A stretch of DNA of 33,071 nucleotides, from NCBI GenBank assembly GCA_003158475.1, contig PMJR01000034.1:1-33071 (forward strand). The letters run 5' to 3'. The stretch comes from Ignavibacteriota bacterium (GTDB taxonomy: Bacteria > Bacteroidota > Ignavibacteria > UBA10030 > UBA6906). How positions within the stretch are numbered: position 1 is the stretch's first letter; each line of letters opens with the position of its first letter. Shown here in pieces: positions 14,114 through 21,771 of this stretch. The notes beneath the pieces were generated by a model, which saw only the letters and a list, made by a program, of their open reading frames with translations, was not told the origin of the DNA and made no database searches. Made by a program: the position numbers and the translations under genes.

Positions 14114-15328
14114 ATGCCCGATCACCCGAACGCGGTCGTCGTCAGCGCACTCCGGACTCCCGTCGGCAGATACGGGGGGATTCTCCGCGACATGCGGCCC
14201 GACGACCTCGGCGCCTCTGTCATCGAAGCTCTCGTCCGAACGGCACGCCTGGATCCCGCCACCATCGACGACGTGATCTGGGGGTGTGCGAACCAGGCAG
14301 GCGAAGACAGCCGGAATGTCGGGAGAATGAGCGCTTTGCTGGCGGGGCTCCCGTTCTCAGTTCCCGGGACTACCGTGAACCGGCTGTGCGGCTCGAGCCT
14401 CGAAGCGGTTATTCAGGCGGCCAGGGCTGTCCGGACGGGCGACGCGGAGACGGTGATCGCCGGCGGCGCCGAAAGCATGAGCCGCGCCCCCTACGCGGTG
14501 GCGAAACGCCACGGCGGAGGGCTCGGCAACATGACCGCGTTCGATACCGCGCTCGGGTGGCGGTTCCCGAACCCGCGCATGAAGGAGTTGTTCCCCCTGG
14601 AGAGCATGGGGGAGACCGCGGAAAACGTTGCAGAGAGGTTCGGAATCACCCGGGAGGAACAGGACCGCTTTGCCTACGAGAGCCACATGAAAGCCGTCCA
14701 TGCGCAGAGGTCGGGGGTATTCGAAAACGAAATCGTCCCGCTCGAAGCACCGGCCGGGAGGGGCAAATCGCTCCGCGTGACTCGAGACGAGGGACCCCGA
14801 CCGGAGACGTCGGTCGAGAAGCTGGCTGCGCTCCCTCCCGTGTTCCGCGAAGGGGGGACGGTGACGGCGGGAAACTCCTCGGCGCTGAACGACGGCGCCT
14901 CAGGGGTGCTCATCATGAACGAAGCGCGGGCGCGGAGCGCAGGTCTCACCCCGCTGGCCCGCATCGTTTCCTCGGGGGTGGCCGGAGTCGATCCACGCTT
15001 CATGGGAATGGGCCCCGTCCCGGCCACGCAGGCCGCGCTCCGCAAAGCGGGACTCTCGATGGACGACATCGGGTTGATGGAGCTGAACGAAGCATTCGCC
15101 TCACAGTCAATCGCGGTCATGCGGGAACTCCGGGTGCGGCCGGACCGCGTCAATCCGGAGGGGGGGGCCATTGCACTCGGACATCCCCTGGGGTGCAGCG
15201 GGACGAGAATCCTGACAACCCTGTTAAACTCCATGCACCGCCGGCGTGTCCAATGGGGAATAGCAACCATGTGTATCGGGGTGGGGCAGGGAATCTCCGT
15301 CATCGTCGAAAACCAATCAGCCCTCTGA
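14114..15328 (+). CDS. paaJ: 3-oxoadipyl-CoA/acyl-CoA thiolase (PaaJ/PcaF type)
   Basis: This 404-residue thiolase II-type enzyme cleaves 3-oxoacyl-CoA with CoA. The active-site residues are C92 (NRLCGSSLEAV), H357 (GHPLGCSGTR) and C387 (MCIGVGQG). The segment FDTALGWRFPNPRMK, followed by MGETAENVAERFGI, closely follows the DTTIGWRFxNP-(x)-METAENVAE signature of beta-ketoadipyl-CoA thiolases (PcaF, PaaJ). That favours 3-oxoadipyl-CoA as substrate and fits the neighbouring hydratase and dehydrogenase, which would make it from dehydroadipyl-CoA. The ATG has GGAG about 7 nt upstream and lies 12 nt after the DUF1573 gene. The thiolase call is very secure; the substrate specificity is likely. Confidence 0.88.
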   Translation: MPDHPNAVVVSALRTPVGRYGGILRDMRPDDLGASVIEALVRTARLDPATIDDVIWGCANQAGEDSRNVGRMSALLAGLPFSVPGTTVNRLCGSSLEAVIQAARAVRTGDAETVIAGGAESMSRAPYAVAKRHGGGLGNMTAFDTALGWRFPNPRMKELFPLESMGETAENVAERFGITREEQDRFAYESHMKAVHAQRSGVFENEIVPLEAPAGRGKSLRVTRDEGPRPETSVEKLAALPPVFREGGTVTAGNSSALNDGASGVLIMNEARARSAGLTPLARIVSSGVAGVDPRFMGMGPVPATQAALRKAGLSMDDIGLMELNEAFASQSIAVMRELRVRPDRVNPEGGAIALGHPLGCSGTRILTTLLNSMHRRRVQWGIATMCIGVGQGISVIVENQSAL

Positions 15329-15358
15329 AGCAGTTCACCGGACGCGAATCCTTCCGCA

Positions 15359-15754
15359 ATGCCCTCTCCCGCAGACACCGTCCTCGCTTTCATCCAGGCC
15401 ATCAACCGCCACGAGATCGGAGTATTGACGAACCTCATGACGCAGGATTTTGAGTTCGTCGATTCGCTCGGTGTCCGGGAAAGCGGAAGGGACCAGATGC
15501 GCCAGGCATGGATTGCATATTTCTTCATGATCCCCGACTACAGAATCGAGGTTGCGGGTGTTTTCTCGGAGGGGACAAGCGTCGTGGTCACGGGAAAGGC
15601 CTCGGGGACCGTGGCGGTCAGCGGAGAGCTCCCGTCCGCCAACACGTGGGAGATACCGATCGCCGCACAGGCGGAAGTGCGCGACGGACGCGTCGCACGG
15701 TGGCAGGTGTTCGCGGACAACGAACCCGTGCGCCAGATTTTGAACCGCCGGTAA
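15359..15754 (+). CDS. SnoaL/NTF2-like protein
   Basis: This 131-residue protein has the NTF2/SnoaL-like pattern. An N-terminal helix (VLAFIQAINRHEIGVLTNLM) is followed by the FEFVDSLG strand, a central helix ending in FFMIPDYRIEV, and three beta strands finishing with GRVARWQVFADNEPVRQIL. The family includes polyketide cyclases, steroid isomerases and many uncharacterised small proteins that bind hydrophobic molecules in a cone-shaped pocket. The conserved MIPDYR is typical of SnoaL-like polyketide cyclase members. It lies 30 nt after the thiolase and 74 nt before the efflux adaptor, so it could act on a pathway product or side product. No strong ribosome binding site precedes the ATG. No specific reaction can be assigned. 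Confidence 0.8.
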   Translation: MPSPADTVLAFIQAINRHEIGVLTNLMTQDFEFVDSLGVRESGRDQMRQAWIAYFFMIPDYRIEVAGVFSEGTSVVVTGKASGTVAVSGELPSANTWEIPIAAQAEVRDGRVARWQVFADNEPVRQILNRR

Positions 15755-15828
15755 TCGCTCACGCAGACACAAGGTCCTCCGGACAGAGTACACGAATTCT
15801 CTTCACTCCCCGACACACAGGCATCATC

Positions 15829-16875
15829 GTGAAACGGAAATACATCTACTTCATTGCCGTCTGTTTCGTCCTTGTTGCACTCTTCGTCTGGCGTATCGCA
15901 TCCGGCGACCCATCCGCGGACACGCGCAGACAGAGCATTCCCGTGGTGAAGACCGAAAACGCGCTTCGCCAGACCGTACTGTACAATCTCCTCTACACCG
16001 CCGATGTTGCGGCGGTACAACAGGCCGGCATCTACCCCAAAGTGAGCGGCACTCTCGACCATGTCTACGTCGACATGGGATCCCCCGTCAGGCGCGGGCA
16101 GATGCTCGCACTCATCGACACAACAGAACTCTTCCAGACGCGCCAGCAGGCCGCCGCGACGGCGCAAAACGCCCGGCTGACATACCGGCGAACGAAGGAT
16201 CTGTACGATCAGACGCTTGTGGCGGCACAGGATATCGAAAATGCCGAGGCCGCGATGAAAGTGGCGGTCGCCGCCCTCGACATTGCGACGACGCGCCTCG
16301 ACTACGCCAGGATCACTGCACCCTTCAGCGGCACCATCACGAAGAAGTTCCTCGACCCCGGAGCGGTTGTCAGTGCGCTCACATCCACCCTCTTCACCCT
16401 GATGGACCCCGACCGCATGAAGATCATCATCAACATCCTCGAACAGGACATCCCGCGGGTCACGATGGGGCTCGAAGCTTCGGTCTCGGTGGACGCGTTT
16501 CCGGGGAAGAAATTCACGGGAACCGTCTCGAAGTTTTCGCAGGCCGTCGACCTGTCGACCCGGACGATGGCTGTCGAGGTCGACATCCCCAACCCCGGAC
16601 ATCTCCTCGCCCCGGGGATGTTCGCCACCGTTTCTCTCAACGTGGGGCAGAAAAATGATGCCCTCACGCTGCCCACGCAGGCGCTCCTGAAAGACGACCA
16701 GGGTCTGTACGTCTACATCGCCAGGCAGGACACCGCACGCCGTGCGCGCGTCACCGCGGGGAGCGAACAGAACTCCCGCACCGAAATACTCTCCGGCCTC
16801 GAAGGGACGGAGGATGTCATCACCACCGGCCAGCAGTTCGTCAGGAACAACGGTCAGGTGGCAGTCCAAAAATAA
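15829..16875 (+). CDS. RND efflux periplasmic adaptor (HlyD/AcrA family)
   Basis: This 348-residue membrane-fusion protein links the inner-membrane pump to the outer-membrane channel. An N-terminal membrane anchor (YIYFIAVCFVLVALFVW) follows a short basic start. Then come the lipoyl-like half motif VSGTLDHVYVDMGSPVRRGQ, the coiled-coil hairpin (about 105-155) and the second lipoyl half, LDYARITAPFSGTITKKFLD. Beta-barrel and membrane-proximal domains contain SVSVDAFPGKKFTGTV and LAPGMFATVSLNVG. There is no lipobox cysteine, so it is anchored by the helix. The start is GTG 15829, without a strong ribosome binding site; the frame is open upstream but has no family similarity there. The order adaptor-pump-channel is standard. 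Confidence 0.9.
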   Translation: MKRKYIYFIAVCFVLVALFVWRIASGDPSADTRRQSIPVVKTENALRQTVLYNLLYTADVAAVQQAGIYPKVSGTLDHVYVDMGSPVRRGQMLALIDTTELFQTRQQAAATAQNARLTYRRTKDLYDQTLVAAQDIENAEAAMKVAVAALDIATTRLDYARITAPFSGTITKKFLDPGAVVSALTSTLFTLMDPDRMKIIINILEQDIPRVTMGLEASVSVDAFPGKKFTGTVSKFSQAVDLSTRTMAVEVDIPNPGHLLAPGMFATVSLNVGQKNDALTLPTQALLKDDQGLYVYIARQDTARRARVTAGSEQNSRTEILSGLEGTEDVITTGQQFVRNNGQVAVQK

Positions 16876-16890
16876 CTTCTCCACAGCGAT

Positions 16891-19800
16891 ATGTGGCTCA
16901 CGCGGCTGGCTCTCCGGTACCCGATTTCCACGTTCCTCTTCGCGATGACGATCCTCGTCTTCGGGCTCGTGTCGTTCACGCAGCTCCCGGTGGACCTCCT
17001 CCCGAACATCACCGTCCCCGTCGTCTCCGTCATCACATTCTACACCGGGGCGGGCCCGCTCGACATGGAGCAGTCGGTCACCCGCATCATCGAACGGGGG
17101 GTCTCCTCCACCAACAACGTCGATTACGTTGTGTCGTCCACGCGTGAGGGGATCTCTTCCATCCGCATCTACTTCACCTGGGACGCGAACGTCGACGTGG
17201 GACTTGTCGACGTCGTGCAGCACGTCAACAGGATCCTGACGCAGCTCCCCACGGGGATATCGACCCCCGTTGCGCTCCGGTTCGACATTACGAGCCAGCC
17301 GGTCTGCAACATCGCGATCGCCGCCGACATGGACGAGCGGGATCTGTACGATCTCGCCTACAACACCATCGAGCCGCAGATCGAACACCTCTCGGGGGTG
17401 GCGCAGGCGCAGGTCCTCGGCGGGCGGATCCGTGAAATCCACGTCACGCTCGACCAGGACCGTCTCCAGGCGCTCGGGCTCCCCGTCACGGCGGTGTTCA
17501 CCGCGGTGGCCAACGCAAACCTCATCCTCCCGTCCGGAGACCTGAAAACCGGCAAATTCGACTACACGCTCAAGACGGAGAGCCAGTTTAACGTCGTCAA
17601 ACCGATGGGGGACATCGTCCTGAAAGTCGTCAACGAAGTTCCGATCCGCATCAGGGATGTCGGAGCCGTCGAGGACAGCTATCAGGAGCAGACCGAGCTT
17701 GTCCGGATCGACGGCAAGCCGGGGGTGACGATGCGCGTGCAGAAGCTCGCCAACGCCAACACGATCGATGTCGTCGACAATGTCGTCAGGGCGATTCCGA
17801 AGCTGACCGGTGTCCCGCCGAACGTCAAGATGACACTCTCCTTCGACCAGTCGCTCTACATCAGACAGACGATTTCAGGGCTGCAGCGCGAGGCGGGGCT
17901 GGGGGCACTCCTCGCGATGATCATCATCATGCTCTTCCTCCGGAACATCCGCGGGACGCTGATCATTCTCGTCGCAATCCCCCTGTCGATTCTCATCACG
18001 TTCATATGGTTCAGGTTCGGCGGTGACTCGCTGAACATCATGACATTCGGGGGACTGGCGCTTGCCGTCGGGAGGCTCGTGGACGATTCGATCGTGGAGC
18101 TGGAGGCGATCTCGCGCCACTACAACGAACGGAAACCCAACCAGACGAAGATACAGGCGACGCTCGAGGCCGCCCAGGAGGTGGCCTCCCCCATTTTCGT
18201 CTCCACGCTGACGACGGTCATCGTCTTCCTCCCGATCGTGTTCCTTACCGGGATCGCAAAGCTCCTCTTCATCCCGCTGACGATCACGATCGGTGTCGCA
18301 CTCTTCGGATCGTTCTTCGTGTCGCGGACAGTGACCCCGCTGATGTGCCTCAAATTCCTCCCCCCCGAGAAGCACCTGGACAGGGAATCCACGGCGCTGC
18401 CGGACAGGGTGCGCGTCAGGGCGCACGACATGCTCGAGGCGATCGACGGCTGGTACGAAAAGTGGTTGCAGTGGACGCTCGAGCACCGCCGCGCCGTGAT
18501 CCTCGGCATCCTGGTCATCGGAGCGGTCTCGCTCCTGCTGTTCAAGTTCATAGGGACGGAGTTTTTCCCCGAACAGGATGAGGGGCAGTTCACAGTCACT
18601 GTCAAGCTCCCTGTCGGCACACGGATCGAGGAGTCGACACTCGTCTGCGAGGAGATCGAAAAGGTCCTCCAGTCAAACATTCCCGAGATACAGGCCATCA
18701 TCACCGATATCGGCATCCCCACAGCGCGGAGCGGGTCACTGTTCTCAAGAAATTCGGGGACACACGCCGCGAACATCGGCGTGGCACTCGTTCCCCCCGA
18801 GAACCGGAAGCGGGACATATTTGAGATCATCAGGTCGATCCGCCCGAAGCTCGCCAGGATATCGGGCGTGGCCACCTACATCAGCCCGAGCGGTTTTCTC
18901 AGGTTTCTGCTGAACTTCGGCTCCAACGCCCCCATCGACGTCGAGATCAACGGCTACGACATTGACGCCGGAACGGCGCTCGCAAAGACCGTCGCCGGGA
19001 TCGTTCGATCCACCCCCGGCGCCGTCGACGTGCAGGTCACGCGGGAGGACAATCTGCCGGAACTCCGCGTGAAGATCGACCGCGACAAGGCGGGAACGCT
19101 CGGAATCAACGTGGCAAACATCTCGAACACCATAAGCACGTGCATCAACGGGAGCGTCGCCTCGCTGTACACGGACCCTGTCACGGGGAATGAGTACAAC
19201 ATACTCGTGAGGCTCAAGGAGGACTATCGCCAGAGGATTGAAGACCTCAGGAACATTGTCCTTACCTCGGACAACGGCCAGCCCGTCCTTCTGGGAAACG
19301 TCGCTACGATTCTCAAGGACAACGTGCCCGTCCAGATCGACAGAAAATACCAGCAGCGGCTCGTCGAGGTGACCGCGAACGTCCAGGGATCGGACCTCGG
19401 CACTGTGGCCCAGGCCATACAGCAGAAGATCAATATGCTGACGCTTCCCCCCGGATTCGAAATCCGCCAAAGCGGCAACGTCGCGCAGCAAAACAAGACG
19501 TTCCGGGACCTGGGGATGGCGTTCGGGCTTGCGATCATACTTGTCTATGTGGTCATGGCGTCCCAGTTCCAGTCGCTCATCGACCCCCTGATCATCATGT
19601 TCACGGTCCCACTCGGCATCGTCGGCGTCTTCTGGGCGCTCTTCCTCACGAGGACGACGCTTTCCGTGACGTCGTTCCAGGGGGTGATCGTGATGGTGGG
19701 GATTGTTGTGAGCAACGGGATACTTCTCGTCGACTACACCAACCGCCTCCGGCAGAAAGGTGTCCCACTGGAGGAAGCGGTCGTGAAAGCGGGCCGCACA

Positions 19801-20022
19801 CGGCTCAAGCCGATACTCATGACATCGATTGCGACTGTCCTGGGCTTGATCCCGATGGCGATCGGGTTCGGGGGTGAATCGACGCAGGCCCCTCTTGCGA
19901 TCGCGGTGATCGGTGGGCTGACGGTCTCCACGGCACTCACGCTCTTCTTCGTGCCGTCCCTCTACGTGGTGTTCGAAAAACGGTTCAAGAGGGAGATGAA
20001 CGCCCCGGGAGAGGAGGCCTGA
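16891..20022 (+). CDS. RND family inner-membrane efflux pump
   Basis: This 1043-residue pump has full AcrB-type length: two repeats of six membrane helices with large periplasmic loops. It begins MWLTRLALRYPISTFLF, typical of the HAE-1 group. The proton-relay aspartate pair is present in TM4 (LALAVGRLVDDSIVELE). In TM10 the lysine of AcrB is replaced, the segment reading MVGIVVSNGILLVDYTN, as in many MdtB/MexF-like and environmental pumps. The second half opens with HRRAVILGILVIGAVSLLL and continues with FFPEQDEGQFTV. It should export organic compounds by proton antiport. The gene lies 15 nt after the adaptor and abuts the TolC-like gene. No residue set identifies the substrate. Given its neighbours, aromatic acids or intermediates are plausible. 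Confidence 0.93.
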   Translation: MWLTRLALRYPISTFLFAMTILVFGLVSFTQLPVDLLPNITVPVVSVITFYTGAGPLDMEQSVTRIIERGVSSTNNVDYVVSSTREGISSIRIYFTWDANVDVGLVDVVQHVNRILTQLPTGISTPVALRFDITSQPVCNIAIAADMDERDLYDLAYNTIEPQIEHLSGVAQAQVLGGRIREIHVTLDQDRLQALGLPVTAVFTAVANANLILPSGDLKTGKFDYTLKTESQFNVVKPMGDIVLKVVNEVPIRIRDVGAVEDSYQEQTELVRIDGKPGVTMRVQKLANANTIDVVDNVVRAIPKLTGVPPNVKMTLSFDQSLYIRQTISGLQREAGLGALLAMIIIMLFLRNIRGTLIILVAIPLSILITFIWFRFGGDSLNIMTFGGLALAVGRLVDDSIVELEAISRHYNERKPNQTKIQATLEAAQEVASPIFVSTLTTVIVFLPIVFLTGIAKLLFIPLTITIGVALFGSFFVSRTVTPLMCLKFLPPEKHLDRESTALPDRVRVRAHDMLEAIDGWYEKWLQWTLEHRRAVILGILVIGAVSLLLFKFIGTEFFPEQDEGQFTVTVKLPVGTRIEESTLVCEEIEKVLQSNIPEIQAIITDIGIPTARSGSLFSRNSGTHAANIGVALVPPENRKRDIFEIIRSIRPKLARISGVATYISPSGFLRFLLNFGSNAPIDVEINGYDIDAGTALAKTVAGIVRSTPGAVDVQVTREDNLPELRVKIDRDKAGTLGINVANISNTISTCINGSVASLYTDPVTGNEYNILVRLKEDYRQRIEDLRNIVLTSDNGQPVLLGNVATILKDNVPVQIDRKYQQRLVEVTANVQGSDLGTVAQAIQQKINMLTLPPGFEIRQSGNVAQQNKTFRDLGMAFGLAIILVYVVMASQFQSLIDPLIIMFTVPLGIVGVFWALFLTRTTLSVTSFQGVIVMVGIVVSNGILLVDYTNRLRQKGVPLEEAVVKAGRTRLKPILMTSIATVLGLIPMAIGFGGESTQAPLAIAVIGGLTVSTALTLFFVPSLYVVFEKRFKREMNAPGEEA

Positions 20023-21327
20023 ATGAATACCCCACGGCTCTTCCTCGCACTGAGCATTCTGGCTCCCGCATTCCCGCCAGCCCTGGCACAGCAGCTCGAT
20101 ACACTCACACTCGAACGCGCGGTCACACTGGCAATCGCCAATCAACCATCACTCCGCGGGTCCGAGGCGGGAGTCCGTGCAGCCGATGCCGGATTCCGGC
20201 AGGCCCGGGCAGGCTTCCTCCCGTCTGCCGGATTCAGCGCTTCGGACACGCGCACGGGGGGGACTGTCATACTCAGCCCCGCAATCCCCCCCACGCAGCG
20301 GATATACAGCAGCTACTCCGCCGCCCTCCTGGGGAACCTCACGATCTGGGATTTCGGGAAGACAAGCGGCAAAGTTTCTCAGAACAGCTACCTCTATGAC
20401 GCCGCGCACGGCGACTATGCCTCAGCCATCGAAGTCATCGCGTTGAATACGGAGGTCGCCTACCTTGCGTTTCTGCAGGCGCGCCGCGTGGTGACCGTCG
20501 ACGAGGAGGCTCTTGCCACGACATCCCACCATCTCATCCAGGCGAGGGCATTTTACACAACAGGGAGGCGACCGCAGCTCGACGTCACGAAAGCAGAGGT
20601 GGATTCGTTGAACGCGGAAGTGAACCTGATACAGGCGCGGAACACCTACCGGATCGCCAGGCTTCAACTGGAGAACGCGATGGGAGTCCACCCGGCCGCC
20701 GAGTACGCGGTCGTGGACTCGTTCACTGTTCCTGCGACGTCCGCCTCCCTCCAGGAGGCGAGGTCCACGGCTCTCCGGAACCGTCCGGAACTCACTTCTG
20801 CGCAAGCGAGGGTCGATGCCGGCAAGGGGGGAGTCACGGCCGCCTGGGGACAACACCTTCCGACGATCGCCGCGTTCGGAGGCTACACATGGAGTGCTTT
20901 CGATCTCCCCCTTTTCAGCCACTGGAATGCGGGGCTCTCGTTTACGCTCCCGATATTCCAGGGTTTCGCCCTCGATGCAGGGATCGAGCTGGCCGAGGCG
21001 AACAGGGACATGGCGCAATCCAATCTTGACACTCTTACAGAGAGCGTCATGCTGGAAGTCGAGCGGCAGTGGCTCACCGTCAGGGCGGCGGCAGAGCGGG
21101 CGGTCGCCACAGCGAAGCTCGTTCAGGAATCGAGAGAAAATCTGAACCTCGTGGAACGCCAGTACGCCGCGGGCGTGGCGACACCGCTGGACGAGTCGGA
21201 CGCCCGGCTCACACTCTCCAATTCGGAAATCACCGACATACAGGCTCAGTACGACTACCGGACAGCCCTCATACGGCTAAGGCGGGCGATGGGACTGAGC
21301 GTGATACCCGGCCCGCCGCCGCGATAG
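20023..21327 (+). CDS. TolC-family outer-membrane efflux channel
   Basis: This 434-residue protein has a cleavable signal peptide (MNTPRLFLALSILAPAFPPALA, cut about here before QQ, shown in part as LFLALSILAP). Two outer-membrane efflux repeats follow: LTLERAVTLAIANQPSLRGSE and, in the second half, LRNRPELTSAQARVDAG. The long helices contain the usual ARAGFLPSAGF, and in the second repeat GQHLPTIAAFGGY. TolC-like trimers form the outer-membrane duct and periplasmic tunnel of tripartite pumps. The ATG directly follows the pump stop (TGAATG) and has GGAGAGGAGG upstream, the strongest ribosome binding site of the operon. The protein has no lipobox. It completes a full tripartite system. Confidence 0.9.
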   Translation: MNTPRLFLALSILAPAFPPALAQQLDTLTLERAVTLAIANQPSLRGSEAGVRAADAGFRQARAGFLPSAGFSASDTRTGGTVILSPAIPPTQRIYSSYSAALLGNLTIWDFGKTSGKVSQNSYLYDAAHGDYASAIEVIALNTEVAYLAFLQARRVVTVDEEALATTSHHLIQARAFYTTGRRPQLDVTKAEVDSLNAEVNLIQARNTYRIARLQLENAMGVHPAAEYAVVDSFTVPATSASLQEARSTALRNRPELTSAQARVDAGKGGVTAAWGQHLPTIAAFGGYTWSAFDLPLFSHWNAGLSFTLPIFQGFALDAGIELAEANRDMAQSNLDTLTESVMLEVERQWLTVRAAAERAVATAKLVQESRENLNLVERQYAAGVATPLDESDARLTLSNSEITDIQAQYDYRTALIRLRRAMGLSVIPGPPPR

Positions 21328-21567
21328 TTCTGAGGAACGGGACGGATCCCCCCCTTTCTGCAACAAACTCCCCTCCCTCCCGTCATTAGTAGTTGTCAAC
21401 CGATCCCTCCGGAGCCTTGTCTCATTAGATAGAACGACCCACACAGCCAGGTGAAGAGGAACCGGGCACGGGCCGGCAGAGAAATACACAGCGGCCACCC
21501 CGATGCTCAAAGTGCCGCCGCGGGGAATACATCCGCCGCCCAGGGGAGAGTTGAAGAGAAACAGGAG

Positions 21568-21711
21568 ATGAGGAATGAAAAACACGGGTGGCTCGGCGTC
21601 GCGATCCAGGACGTCACCCCCCGGATTGCACGGGAAAAGGACCTCCATGTGAAATCCGGCGCCCTCGTGAACAGCGTTACCGAGGAGAGCCCCGCCCGGG
21701 AGCGGCGTAAA
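21568..21711 (+). pseudogene. Remnant of an HtrA-type PDZ domain
   Basis: Translation of this stretch gives HGWLGVAIQDVTPRIA, then SGALVNSVTEESPA. This is the first half of the PDZ domain of HtrA/DegP-like proteases, whose consensus is RGYLGVxIQDLTP then GALVxxVxxGSPAEKAGL. After SPA the similarity stops. The frame continues only as antisense of the next gene, and another frame reaches a stop after two alanines. No protease domain lies upstream. An AGGAG touches the ATG, so a short peptide could be made, but a decayed fragment is more likely. The rest of 21328-21771 shows no other gene; its 3' end holds the terminator of the convergent gene. Confidence 0.6.
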
Positions 21712-21717
21712 CGTACA

Positions 21718-21748
21718 GGGGGCTCCGGTAATCGCTCCCGGAGCCCCC
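21718..21748 (-). terminator. Terminator hairpin of the sorting-tail protein gene
   Basis: The arms GGGGGCTCCGG and CCGGAGCCCCC (21718-21728 and 21738-21748) form a perfect 11-bp stem with a 9-nt loop, 24 nt after the stop codon of the minus-strand gene. The T-run on the minus side is weak (TGTACGTTTACG). It also lies downstream of the tolC-like gene and could block read-through from either direction. Confidence 0.65.
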
Positions 21749-21771
21749 CCCGCGTTCAGGCGCGGCCCCCG

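Noticed and set aside
15538-17442. 634-codon minus-strand open frame
   Set aside because: It is antisense to the SnoaL, adaptor and pump genes, has low-complexity Asp/Glu/Arg/Val-rich composition and no family similarity. It is a shadow frame caused by high GC.
18745-20145. 466-codon minus-strand open frame
   Set aside because: Antisense to the RND pump, with His/Arg/Asp-rich composition typical of shadow frames.
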